Part shown: positions 7,220-14,867 of the stretch, piece after piece
Layout of the letters: each line of letters begins with the position of its first letter
Numbering within the stretch: position 1 is the stretch's first letter
NCBI GenBank assembly: GCA_964398215.1
Contig: CAYNNP010000060.1
Span: forward strand, 1 to 27,743
Length of the DNA stretch: 27,743 bases
Direction of reading: 5' to 3'
Source: CAYNNP01 sp964398215
GTDB lineage: Bacteria; Planctomycetota; Planctomycetia; Pirellulales; Pirellulaceae
The notes under the pieces: model-generated
Databases searched by the model: none
What the model was told of the DNA's origin: nothing
Seen by the model: the letters and a program-made list of their open reading frames with translations, nothing else
Position numbers and translations under genes: made by a program

Positions 7220-8287
7220 ATGACGACAGAAGAAATCGAAGAACACGAAGACTCATCTTCGGATTCAAAATCCGCGGACTCGGCGCTGCCCGCAACGACC
7301 GGGCGGTCGGTTGGGGTTCATCGATTCGCACTTCTGGCTATCTGTCTCGTATGGCCGCTGATCTGGGTCGGCGGTTTGGTCACCACGTACGACGCGGGCA
7401 TGGCGGTACCGGACTGGCCCAACACCTACGGCCGCAATTTGTGGCTGTACCCATGGAAGACTTGGCTATTCGGTCCATTTGACTTGTTCATCGAACACGG
7501 CCACCGATTGCTGGGAACCGTGGTTGGCCTAGTCGGCATCTTGATTTTGGTGGCGTCGATCATGAAGGAAAAGCGGAGCTGGGTGACTTGGCTAGCTGCT
7601 CTGTTTTTGGCAATGGTGATCGGTCAGGGAATTTTGGGCGGGGTACGTGTCCTTCGAGAAGACAGGACCATCGCGATGCTGCATGGTTGCGTCGGCCCGA
7701 TTTGCTTTGCCCTGTGTGTTTTCGTCGCAGTCGTGACGGGAAAATCTTGGTACGCCAAACAGACTTTGGGCGCCAGCGAACTACCAAACATCAGCAAAGC
7801 GGTCTCGATCATCGGCGTTATTGTCTTGGCAACCAGCTACCTACAGTTGGTTTTTGGGGCACAGTTACGGCATGTGCAGCCGAATACGTCCCCATCGCAT
7901 TTCACCCTGATTGTGTTCTTTCACGTGGTCACAGCCTTTTTACTGTGGGCAATGACCTGCCTGCTGTGGGCAAAGACTCGACGCTGCGGCGATTTGACGC
8001 TCTCCCGTCCCGCCTTGGTGTTGATAGGATTAGTGGGCGTCCAAATTGCTCTTGGAATTGGCACCTGGGTCGTTAATTATGGGTGGCCAGTGTTCTTGCA
8101 ATTTGTGCCAGGTTCGACCGGTTTTCTGGTGCGAGCCAAAGGATACTGGGATTCGTTGATTGTCACCGCGCATGTCGCAACGGGGTCACTGATTTTGTCC
8201 CTTGCCGTCGTGGCACTCCTGCGAATTTTGCAAGTCCGTTACTTAGCAAACTTATTGAAAGTAAACCAAACCGTTACCACCAAGTAA
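7220..8287 (+). CDS. ctaA: Heme A synthase (COX15/CtaA family)
   Basis: Inner-membrane enzyme that oxidises the C8 methyl of heme O to the formyl group of heme A for aa3-type oxidases. The 355-residue protein has about 8 hydrophobic segments. It carries the family signature VGGLVTTYDAGMAVPDWP near 48-66 and the histidine-bearing helices EHGHRLLG (about 94-101), MLHGCVG, FFHVVTA and TAHVATGS, which supply heme ligands in COX15/CtaA. The N-terminal 25 residues are acidic and probably cytoplasmic. The next gene, 24 bases downstream, encodes heme O synthase, the preceding step. A proposed operon runs from the cytochrome through SCO. Confidence 0.93.
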   Translation: MTTEEIEEHEDSSSDSKSADSALPATTGRSVGVHRFALLAICLVWPLIWVGGLVTTYDAGMAVPDWPNTYGRNLWLYPWKTWLFGPFDLFIEHGHRLLGTVVGLVGILILVASIMKEKRSWVTWLAALFLAMVIGQGILGGVRVLREDRTIAMLHGCVGPICFALCVFVAVVTGKSWYAKQTLGASELPNISKAVSIIGVIVLATSYLQLVFGAQLRHVQPNTSPSHFTLIVFFHVVTAFLLWAMTCLLWAKTRRCGDLTLSRPALVLIGLVGVQIALGIGTWVVNYGWPVFLQFVPGSTGFLVRAKGYWDSLIVTAHVATGSLILSLAVVALLRILQVRYLANLLKVNQTVTTK

Positions 8288-8311
8288 CCGCCTTTTAACA
8301 AGTCAACCTGA

Positions 8312-9304
8312 ATGTCTGCCGACGTGCTTCTAGCCGACAATTCACCAGCACCATCAGTGTCTCCTGCCGTGATCACAAGTCCCAGCAGCAGTGCACATGA
8401 AAGCGATGCTGCAAACACAAACAATGATGTTGGTTCAAAAGTTATCAGTGATTTTGTCCAACTGACCAAACCTCGGATCGTTGTGATGATTTTGATCACA
8501 ACAATCATGACTGGGATCATTGGTGGTGGCGGTTTAGGATCGATCGTCGATATGTTTTGGTTACTGTTCGCAACCGGCATGGTCGCCAGTAGTGCTGGTG
8601 CTGCGAACCAAATCTGGGAACGCGTCATCGATGCTCGGATGGCACGAACCGCAAACCGGCCAATTCCAAGTGGCCGAATGAGTGTCTTGCCAGCGATGGC
8701 GTTCACAGCCTTGCTCGGATCGATTGGCATGGTGATGCTATCGCTGATGTTTGGGCTATGGCCTGCGGTTGCTGGAGCAGCGACATGGTTGATGTACGTT
8801 TTGATTTATACGCCGATGAAAACACGAACTTCGTGGAACACAACGGTGGGCGCCGTAGCAGGAGCGCTGCCAGTACTGATTGGCTACACGGCGCTGGGTG
8901 GCGAAATCACAGATGCCGCAGGTTGGCTGTTGTTTGGCGTGATGGTCGCGTGGCAGTATCCCCACTTCATGTCGATCGCATGGATGTACCGGCGACAATA
9001 TGGTGAAGCCGGTTTTTGCATGACAACAACGGTTGACCCAACAGGCAAGTCGGCGGCAATCCAAAGTATCGTTGGCTCTGGCGCCCTGATCGCATGCGGC
9101 GTGGCACTGTGCTGGATCCTTGCTGGAACCGTATTCGCAATCATCGGAACTTTGGGTGTCGTGCTAGCGACTTATCCGATGCTGAAAGCGTCCGCTGTCT
9201 TCGCCAACGACCCAACTGACGCCACAGCTCGAAAACTGTTGCGTTCGTCTTTGTTGGTATTGCCTGCTGTGCTTGCGATCGCAACGATCGGCGTTTTTTG
9301 CTGA
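8312..9304 (+). CDS. ctaB: Protoheme IX farnesyltransferase (heme O synthase, COX10/CtaB)
   Basis: UbiA-superfamily membrane prenyltransferase that adds farnesyl to heme B, giving heme O. The 330-residue protein has a Ser/Ala-rich N-terminal extension of about 45 residues, then LTKPRIVVMILITT at the start of the first helix. The polar prenyl-diphosphate motif is NQIWERVIDARMARTANRP, followed by PIPSGR. The second conserved loop is YTPMKTRTSWNT; AWQYPHFMSIAW is also typical of COX10. About 8-9 transmembrane helices are evident. It lies 24 bases after ctaA and 72 before sco, consistent with an oxidase-assembly operon. Confidence 0.95.
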   Translation: MSADVLLADNSPAPSVSPAVITSPSSSAHESDAANTNNDVGSKVISDFVQLTKPRIVVMILITTIMTGIIGGGGLGSIVDMFWLLFATGMVASSAGAANQIWERVIDARMARTANRPIPSGRMSVLPAMAFTALLGSIGMVMLSLMFGLWPAVAGAATWLMYVLIYTPMKTRTSWNTTVGAVAGALPVLIGYTALGGEITDAAGWLLFGVMVAWQYPHFMSIAWMYRRQYGEAGFCMTTTVDPTGKSAAIQSIVGSGALIACGVALCWILAGTVFAIIGTLGVVLATYPMLKASAVFANDPTDATARKLLRSSLLVLPAVLAIATIGVFC

Positions 9305-9376
9305 TAGAATAACTTTCAGCGAACCTAAGTTCTGTCTTGTATCGCTTCGGATTCACTTCCCGACAGGATTCACACT

Positions 9377-10054
9377 ATGCGCACTCTAGTTCACGTCAGT
9401 TTGATTTTGATCATTGGCGCTGCAATGGGCTTTGCCATCCGCGGAATACTCAAACATTCAAAATCGAACAACGCAAATCTTTCCGGCGCAAATGGTCCTG
9501 GCCCCGACGATACCGTTTTCACCAACGACCCGAATCAATCGGATGAACCAGTCGAAGCCCCCGATCCGATCCAACCGCCTGAGGATGAAGAATGGCTCAG
9601 CCGATTCGAGTTGCTGGAGCGAAGCGGCAAGACCGTCACGAGCGAAGAACTGCTGGGCAAACCGTATGTGGTCAGCTTCTTTTTCAGCCGCTGCCCTAGC
9701 ATCTGTGTCAAACAGAACCAAAAACTAAAAGAACTGCAGGACGCTTTTGAAGGTCAAGGCGTCCGCTTCATTGCGATTAGCGTCGATCCAGCCTACGATT
9801 CGCCACAAGTATTGAAGGAATATGCTGCTCGGTTCGGAGCCGACAAAGACCAATGGCTTTTCATGACTGGCGACCTGACCTACGTCCGCCGCGTAGGTGC
9901 AGAAATTTTTCGACAACCGGTCAACGAACAGTTGCATACCGAACGATTCATCTTGGTTGACCCAAAAGGTGAAATCGAAGGTGTCTATTCATGGCCCGAG
10001 AAAATTCAGTTCGAGAAACTGCAAACTAAGATCCGCGAGTACCTGAACGCTTAA
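9377..10054 (+). CDS. SCO1/SenC family copper chaperone
   Basis: Membrane-anchored thioredoxin-fold protein that helps load the CuA site of cytochrome c oxidase. The 225-residue product has an N-terminal anchor (about 4-25), a disordered Pro/Asp/Glu-rich linker (about 30-70) and the SCO domain. The copper ligands are intact: C106-P-S-I-C110 (FFFSRCPSIC) and H187 in EQLHTERF, followed by ILVDPKGEI. ISVDPAYDSPQVL is also typical. It is the last clearly oxidase-linked gene before an accessory stretch; a DUF420 protein that would fit the same pathway begins 2.2 kb further on. Confidence 0.93.
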   Translation: MRTLVHVSLILIIGAAMGFAIRGILKHSKSNNANLSGANGPGPDDTVFTNDPNQSDEPVEAPDPIQPPEDEEWLSRFELLERSGKTVTSEELLGKPYVVSFFFSRCPSICVKQNQKLKELQDAFEGQGVRFIAISVDPAYDSPQVLKEYAARFGADKDQWLFMTGDLTYVRRVGAEIFRQPVNEQLHTERFILVDPKGEIEGVYSWPEKIQFEKLQTKIREYLNA

Positions 10055-10204
10055 CTTAAAGGCTCGAAGGGCTAGCTTGGACAGATGAAGAAGACGCAAA
10101 AGAGCGTCGCTAAGGATATCGACTCGGCATTAGGAGGAAAGTTCGTTGACCGTAAGTTCCACAATCAATAACATGACAGCTTCATTATTATGGGGAGCTG
10201 CTGC

Positions 10205-11017
10205 ATGCGATTGAAAAAGACGCCAAAGAACATTGTCGACGCGGCGAAGAAGAATAATGTCGTCAAATTCTCCGAATTGATCGATCCCAAGACTGTCACT
10301 AGTTATGGCTACGATGACGATCCCTTGCTGTGCTCTGTTGCATGCTGGGGATCAGTCGATGTCGCAGGCATCATGATTGATGCTGGCTGCGATGTTAGCG
10401 CGGAAGGCGAGAACTTGTTAACACCGCTGATCGCGGCGTGTGGCGCTGGCAATGTAGAGATGGTCGCTTTTCTGTTGGAAAAGGGGGCCGATCCGCATCA
10501 ATGCGTCGACGAGTACCCTCCATCGGCAATCATCTCTACCGTTGTCGAAGCGGATTCCCCGGAGTACTTGGATGTCCTGCGGTTGTTGCTCGACGCAGGC
10601 GTTGACCCTCTCAAAACAGCAACTGGCAGTTGGGTCCTGGGCAGTTGTATCAGTGACTATAGTTACGTTGCCGGAATGATCACATTGTTGATGGAGGCGG
10701 GAGCCGATCCGAATTATCTCGATCCGGCTCGAAAGACAACTGCGCTACACATGGCGGTGCGAGCAAATAGCAAATCCCAAGTGCAAGAGCTGGTTGACTT
10801 TAACGCTGACCCATCCATTGTGGTGCCAAAGTCGGACTGGGATTGGTCAGGGCTGGATGCCATCGCCTATGCGGAGAAGCTCAAGTCACGGGCAATCGTA
10901 ACCCTTCTTCGTGATTCGTCAGGCAAGCAAGCAAACACCGCCAAGAAGAAGAAAACCAAAAAAAAGAAAACGACGAAAAAAGCAGCGAAGAGAAAAACGG
11001 CGAAGAAAAAGAAATGA
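10205..11017 (+). CDS. Ankyrin-repeat protein with lysine-rich C-terminal tail
   Basis: Several ankyrin units are visible, including TPLIAACGAGNVEMVAFLLE, EYLDVLRLLLDAGVDP and TTALHMAVRANS with LVDFNADP. These indicate a protein-protein interaction scaffold. There is no signal peptide, so it is probably cytoplasmic. ATG 10205 is preferred over ATG 10190 because GGGGAG (10193-10197 region) lies 7 bases before it; this gives 270 residues. The last 30 residues are almost all Lys, Thr, Ala and Arg (KKKKTKKKKTTKKAAKRK), a histone H1-like basic tail that could bind nucleic acid or acidic partners. The stop overlaps the next ATG (ATGA), so it is translationally coupled to the SUKH gene. Ankyrin proteins can act as immunity or adaptor proteins in polymorphic-toxin loci (known of the family), but no toxin is seen here. 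Confidence 0.75.
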   Translation: MRLKKTPKNIVDAAKKNNVVKFSELIDPKTVTSYGYDDDPLLCSVACWGSVDVAGIMIDAGCDVSAEGENLLTPLIAACGAGNVEMVAFLLEKGADPHQCVDEYPPSAIISTVVEADSPEYLDVLRLLLDAGVDPLKTATGSWVLGSCISDYSYVAGMITLLMEAGADPNYLDPARKTTALHMAVRANSKSQVQELVDFNADPSIVVPKSDWDWSGLDAIAYAEKLKSRAIVTLLRDSSGKQANTAKKKKTKKKKTTKKAAKRKTAKKKK

Positions 11018-11529
11018 ACTTAGCGGATCGTTGGCGAAGACTTGAAGCGGCTCTTTCCTCCGCTGAAAGCGATTCAGTCACGCTCTGTCCTGGAGCTTCT
11101 GAAGTTCGGTTTCCAAGGTTTACCGAAGCAAACACCGACCTTGCGATACTCTATTCATGCCATGATGGCCAATCAGGATCCCCGCTTTTGCAAGTCGGCG
11201 ACCAGGCCTTTGAATTTCTTACATCTAAATTGGCGATGAAAGAATACGAGCTGATGAATGAACTACTCGACGGTGGTGACTTTGTCGGAATGCGAGCCAA
11301 CCCTTCGACTGGCATACAAAACGCTTGGTGGCACAAGCATTGGATGCCCATCGGCAGGGACTCTCATGGCAACCTTGTTTGCGTTGATTATGTTCCCGCC
11401 GAAGGCGGAACTCTTGCCCAGGTCATCGTGGTCAATAGTGATCGCGCAGACAGACAAGTCGTTGCTGAAAGCCTAGGAGAATGTTTGAAACTCGTGGCTG
11501 ACGAATGGACTGACAAGACAAGCGGATGA
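11014..11529 (+). CDS. SMI1/KNR4 (SUKH) family protein
   Basis: The product has 171 residues, and ATG overlaps the stop of the ankyrin gene by 4 bases (ATGA). The SUKH hallmarks are ILYSCHDGQSG near 46-56, then NAWWHKHWMPIGRDSHGN, then LVCVDYVPAEGGTLAQVIVV, in which the W...P(I/L)G.D..G..(L/V)..D block defines the fold. It has no signal peptide or membrane segment. Bacterial SUKH proteins are frequently immunity proteins of contact-dependent or polymorphic toxins, though many stand alone in planctomycetes and elsewhere (established for the family). The partner toxin is not visible. An actual immunity role is inference. Confidence 0.8.
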   Translation: MNLADRWRRLEAALSSAESDSVTLCPGASEVRFPRFTEANTDLAILYSCHDGQSGSPLLQVGDQAFEFLTSKLAMKEYELMNELLDGGDFVGMRANPSTGIQNAWWHKHWMPIGRDSHGNLVCVDYVPAEGGTLAQVIVVNSDRADRQVVAESLGECLKLVADEWTDKTSG

Positions 11530-11533
11530 GATG

Positions 11534-11585
11534 AGGTATTCGAACGCTTGTCGCGACTGCATCGACATTAGTCGACGCGATACCT
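11534..11585 (+). other. Possible imperfect hairpin after the SUKH gene
   Basis: AGGTAT (11534-11539) and ATACCT (11580-11585) flank an inner stem (CGCGACT at 11552-11558 against AGT...CGCG at 11570-11579, with a 3-base bulge). No T-tract follows, so this is a stem-loop of unknown role, perhaps a weak or Rho-dependent end. Confidence 0.25.
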
Positions 11586-11686
11586 AGACAAAGTCTCATT
11601 CCGCTTGGTTCTTTCAGCGAGTGTAGCTGCCTGCCCGATGTATACTCGGAGGGTCACTTATCACCTCCTCTACTGAGAATGTACGC

Positions 11687-12076
11687 ATGAGAGTTGTCGC
11701 TTCCTTGCTGTTTGTTTCCGCGTTTTTTCTTCCTGCTCTGCGAGCGGACGAAGCCAAGCCAGACGCTCACGCTGCCCATGGCACTCCAAAGATCGACGGA
11801 GTTGTCGACGATATCTGGGAGCAGGCTAAACCCATCAATGTCAGCAAACCAGCGATCTCTGAGACCGAACTCGCCGAAGATCAAATGGCGACGGCAACGG
11901 TCCAATTGCTTTGGGACAAAGAACACATTTATGCATTGTGGAAGGTCAGTGATTCAAAGCTAAGTGCGACTGCGGATGAAGATTGGGCGCAGGACTCGGT
12001 CGAGCTGTTCATTGACGAACGAGGCAGAATGGAAGCGTGTCGAAGTGCCATTCCAAAACCGCGCGTTAGCGTTTAA
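11687..12076 (+). pseudogene. Truncated exported CBM9-like (carbohydrate-binding family 9 type) protein
   Basis: The product has 129 residues with a signal peptide (MRVVASLLFVSAFFLPALRA). A CBM9-like beta-sandwich start follows: KIDGVVDDIWEQA, ATVQLLWDKEHIYALWKVSD and DWAQDSVELFIDE. Family members normally continue well past the VELFID strand. Here the similarity stops at about 12020, and the frame then runs through 18 unrelated codons to a stop. Those codons are read out of frame over a kelch-like sequence, so the gene was truncated by a deletion or recombination joining it to another gene. The short product could still be made and exported, but the domain is incomplete. Confidence 0.7.
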
Positions 12077-12241
12077 GCTTTTAAAGACAAGCTGTTTGCA
12101 ATCGGAGGAATCAACGAAGACGGGACAACCGATGAAGTCCATGTTTATGATTTGAAAAGCCAGACGTGGTCAGAAGGGCCCGAGATTCCTTCGGACAGTG
12201 GCATGTTGGGATTTGGTTGTTCGAGCTGCAAACACACCTAG
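12021..12241 (+). pseudogene. Frameshifted remnant of a kelch-repeat protein
   Basis: In one frame 12021-12074 reads EAEWKRVEVPFQNRALAF. After a shift, 12077-12241 reads AFKDKLFAIGGINEDGTTDE continuing VHVYDLKSQTWSEGPEIP and ends at a TAG. The pattern of hydrophobics, GG, Y and W with spacing (LFAIGG, VYD, TW, G.EIP) is a kelch blade. The two frames join logically into one kelch sequence if two bases near 12075-12076 are removed or one is added. There is no start codon or upstream domain of its own, and the 5' side is fused to the CBM9-like gene. This is a decayed internal fragment. Confidence 0.65.
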
Positions 12242-12289
12242 GCAGGCGAGCGCTCGCAATTGCCGAACGCCAAACGGAAGTCAACGAAT

Positions 12290-12754
12290 ATGCCTTGGGA
12301 ATTTTTGTCGAACAACCTGCCGCACGTGACGGCGAGCCTGAATTTAATCGCAACATGCTTACTAGCTGCGGCCCTGATCAAAATTCGCGCAGGACAAGTC
12401 AAGGTTCACAAAAAACTGATGCTGTACGCACTGTCCGTCAGCGCACTTTTCTTGTTGCTTTATCTGTTTCACAAAGTAGCCCTGTACCAGGCGACCGGAT
12501 CTCCGAACAAGAAATTTCCGACCGACGCGCCGGCGCCCGCCCGCTATACCTATTTCACAATCTTGATTTCGCACATTGTGCTAGCAATCACAGTCCCGTT
12601 CCTGGCAGTTCGCGCCGTTCTGTTAGCGAAAAAGGGCCGGATCGTCGCTCACAAGAAACTAGTGCGATACGCGTACCCAATTTGGATGTACGTTTCCGTC
12701 ACAGGAGTGCTGGTCTACCTCATGCTGTATCAGATCTTTCGTCCCGCCGCATAA
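12290..12754 (+). CDS. DUF420 family membrane protein (CtaM/YozB-like)
   Basis: The protein has 154 residues with four to five hydrophobic helices. It begins MPWEFLSNNLPHVTASLN and has HKKLMLYALSVSALFLLLY, HIVLAITVPFLAV and HKKLVRYAYPIWMYVSVTGV. The repeated (V/A)HKKL motifs before helices and the conserved histidines are typical of DUF420. A Firmicute member, CtaM (YozB), is needed for assembly of heme A-containing oxidases (established knowledge). With ctaA, ctaB and SCO nearby, an oxidase-assembly role is the best inference. ATG 12290 is preferred over an in-frame TTG ten codons earlier because the conserved N-terminus starts there. It is separated from sco by the ankyrin/SUKH/pseudogene patch. 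Confidence 0.82.
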   Translation: MPWEFLSNNLPHVTASLNLIATCLLAAALIKIRAGQVKVHKKLMLYALSVSALFLLLYLFHKVALYQATGSPNKKFPTDAPAPARYTYFTILISHIVLAITVPFLAVRAVLLAKKGRIVAHKKLVRYAYPIWMYVSVTGVLVYLMLYQIFRPAA

Positions 12755-12904
12755 GCGCGCGAACGGCAAATCAACACCAACCAAAGAACGCGCATGGCTG
12801 AGTCGCCGTGCAACGAACTGACATACTTTTCATCTGTCAGCTGACCAGAGTCAGGCCGTGAAACTCAGCGCAAATCGATCTACCAAATGAATCCAAAGAT
12901 TCTC

Positions 12905-12932
12905 TAAAGTTCAGGCTCTTTGGTGCCGAGTG
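12905..12932 (+). promoter_or_regulatory. Sigma-28 (FliA)-like promoter upstream of fliP
   Basis: TAAAGTTC (12905-12912) is followed after 12 bases by GCCGAGTG (12925-12932). The FliA consensus is TAAAGTTT, 11 bases, GCCGATAA, so 7/8 and 5/8 bases match with spacing one longer. The transcript would start near 12940, just before the fliP GTG at 12953. Its position directly before a flagellar operon raises its credibility. Confidence 0.5.
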
Positions 12933-12952
12933 CCTTTGTCGATGGAGCGACG

Positions 12953-13810
12953 GTGGGTTTTCGTATTCTACTAGTGTTAATCACCTTTCTGGTCTGTTCG
13001 CCTGCGGAAGAAGTCCGCGCACAGACAGCAGAGCAGGCGCCCGAAATCGCCGCCAGCGGACCTCAACTGGTTCACCAAAAACCAGTCAAGATCCCTATCG
13101 AAACACTGGACATCGTTGGCGGAGGGCCTGAACAATGGACCAGTCCCGAAGGCTTGACCAGCACGCTACAAGTCATGTTGATGCTGACGGTACTGAGCCT
13201 AGCTCCCGCCGTTTTGCTAATGACAACTTGTTATGTCCGGATCATTATCGTCCTGGGACTGCTGCGACAAGCCATCGGCCTGCAATCGCTGCCTCCTACC
13301 CAAGTCATGACCAGTCTCGCGCTATTCATGACGGTGTTTGTCATGACACCAGTTTGGTCACGCGTGTACGAGGACGCCGTCAAACCCTACACGGATCCGA
13401 ACGTCGAAATGACGCTGGAAGAAGCCTACGAAGCAGGCTCTGTCCCCATTCGACTCTTCATGTCACGACAAATCATGGTGGCCAAGAACATTGACGATGT
13501 GTTGATGTTTTATCGGTACATGGATTCAGATGCGTCGGTGCCTGAATCCTTTGAAGACGTCCCGATGCGAGTACTGCTGCCTGCGTTCATTGTCAGTGAA
13601 CTAAAAGTCGCATTTCTGCTGGGATTCCAAATCTACTTGCCATTCTTGATTGTCGATTTGGTTGTCGCCAGTGTAACAATCTCGATGGGAATGTTGATGT
13701 TGCCACCGACAGTGATCGCACTCCCGCTCAAACTACTGCTATTCGTATTGGTGGATGGTTGGCGACTGGTAGTAGAAATGTTGATGAACAGCTTCGGCAC
13801 ATTCTTGTAA
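12953..13810 (+). CDS. fliP: Flagellar type III export gate protein FliP
   Basis: Core pore subunit of the flagellar export gate in the inner membrane. The C-terminal 200 residues are typical FliP: MTTCYVRIIIVLGLLRQAIG, LPPTQVMTSLALFMT, FIVSELKVAFLLGFQIYLPF and the final IDLVVASVTISMGM-like segment. The N-terminus has a cleavable signal peptide (GFRILLVLITFLVC...VRAQ), as FliP proteins do. The start is uncertain. GTG 12953 has GGAG at 12944-12947 and lies just downstream of the sigma-28-like promoter; the open frame also offers TTG 12920 and GTG 12923, which would overlap that promoter. It is the first gene of a fliPQR-flhB run. Confidence 0.93.
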   Translation: MGFRILLVLITFLVCSPAEEVRAQTAEQAPEIAASGPQLVHQKPVKIPIETLDIVGGGPEQWTSPEGLTSTLQVMLMLTVLSLAPAVLLMTTCYVRIIIVLGLLRQAIGLQSLPPTQVMTSLALFMTVFVMTPVWSRVYEDAVKPYTDPNVEMTLEEAYEAGSVPIRLFMSRQIMVAKNIDDVLMFYRYMDSDASVPESFEDVPMRVLLPAFIVSELKVAFLLGFQIYLPFLIVDLVVASVTISMGMLMLPPTVIALPLKLLLFVLVDGWRLVVEMLMNSFGTFL

Positions 13811-13833
13811 CGCAATTTGGATACTGAAACGCG

Positions 13834-14100
13834 ATGATGGACTCTGCTGCGGTCATGGATTTGTGCCGCTCTGCTCTGATATCTGCAATGCTGATCGCCG
13901 CCCCGATCTTGATCGTTGGCTTGGTCGTCGGGCTGGTCATAGGTTTGCTTCAAGCCTTGACACAGGTCCAAGATCAAACCGTTTCCTTCGTCCCAAAACT
14001 CTTGGCGACGGCGGGCGTGCTGGTGCTGTGCATGCCGTGGCTGATGAGCCGAATGGTTGAATTCACTCGCGAGATCATTCAGAACGCCGGTATGCCGTAA
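13834..14100 (+). CDS. fliQ: Flagellar export gate protein FliQ
   Basis: Small two-helix subunit of the FliP5Q4R1 gate complex in the flagellar basal body. The 88-residue length is standard. The helices span about 15-40 (ALISAMLIAAPILIVGLVVGLVIG) and 55-75. Between them is the conserved LLQALTQVQDQTVSFVPKLL, the most diagnostic FliQ stretch. Two adjacent ATGs (13834 and 13837) are possible starts. It lies 23 bases after fliP, and its TAA overlaps the fliR ATG by one base (TAATG), indicating translational coupling. Confidence 0.96.
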   Translation: MMDSAAVMDLCRSALISAMLIAAPILIVGLVVGLVIGLLQALTQVQDQTVSFVPKLLATAGVLVLCMPWLMSRMVEFTREIIQNAGMP

Positions 14101-14861
14101 TGGATTGGCTATCACAAAGTTTTGTTGACCACTTTTTGCTCAGCACACTTGTATTCGCTCGCGTGTGCGCCCTGCTGCTAGCCGTTCCCGCTTTGACTCG
14201 CAGCGTGCCCAAGCGAATCAAATTGCTGATGGTGATTGCGTTGACGGCCGTCGTGGTTCCGGCGGTTGCCAGTGGAACACCAGGCGTCGAAGTCCACCAG
14301 CCAGTTGAATGGTGTATCGCGCTGCTGCGCGAAGCGATCTTGGGGCTCTTGATCGGCACCGCTGTGCAATTGATCATCGTCGGGATCCAATTCTCAGGAG
14401 AATTCATGTCCAATTCCGGCGGCTTGCAACTGGGACAATCCGCCGACGCAGACGCTATTCCAACCATGGCAAAATTCGTTGGGCTGTTGGCCGTTGCGAT
14501 TCTGTTTGCGGCTGGCGGACATAGACTTTTGATTGGAGCACTTCTGGATAGCTTTCACGAAATGCCTCCTGGGAATGTGTCACTGAACACATCGATGATC
14601 GATTTGCTGATCACCCAGATCACGGTTGGCACGATCGCGGGAATCAAACTTGCTGCACCGGTTGTTGCGGCAATGTTGCTAATGAACATCATCACCGGAC
14701 TCATCAGCCGCACACTGCCACAGATCAACGTGCTTGCGATCGGCTTGAGCGTCAATGCGTTAGCGTTCCTGGTGGTCACGGCGTTGACCATTGGATCAGC
14801 CGGATTGATTTTCCAAGACGAACTTGTGCGCGTGACTGAACGCATCGTGGATCTCTGGTAA
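14100..14861 (+). CDS. fliR: Flagellar export gate protein FliR
   Basis: Single-copy gate subunit that completes the FliPQR channel. The 253-residue protein is all membrane helices. It has the typical FARVCALLLAVPALTRSVPKR near the N-terminus, GLLIGTAVQLIIVGIQFSGEFMS in the middle and LPQINVLAIGLSVNALAFL near the C-terminus. Length fits the family (about 255-265). The start overlaps the fliQ stop by one base and the stop is 6 bases before the flhB ATG, so the four genes are one tight translational unit. In some bacteria FliR is fused to FlhB; here they are separate. Confidence 0.96.
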   Translation: MDWLSQSFVDHFLLSTLVFARVCALLLAVPALTRSVPKRIKLLMVIALTAVVVPAVASGTPGVEVHQPVEWCIALLREAILGLLIGTAVQLIIVGIQFSGEFMSNSGGLQLGQSADADAIPTMAKFVGLLAVAILFAAGGHRLLIGALLDSFHEMPPGNVSLNTSMIDLLITQITVGTIAGIKLAAPVVAAMLLMNIITGLISRTLPQINVLAIGLSVNALAFLVVTALTIGSAGLIFQDELVRVTERIVDLW

Positions 14862-14867
14862 CCGAGA

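Noticed and set aside
10085..10171. 28-codon open frame (MKKTQKSVAKDIDSALGG...) between sco and the ankyrin gene
   Set aside because: No SD and no recognisable family. The faint resemblance to the start of the ankyrin protein is too weak to call a duplicate or a gene.
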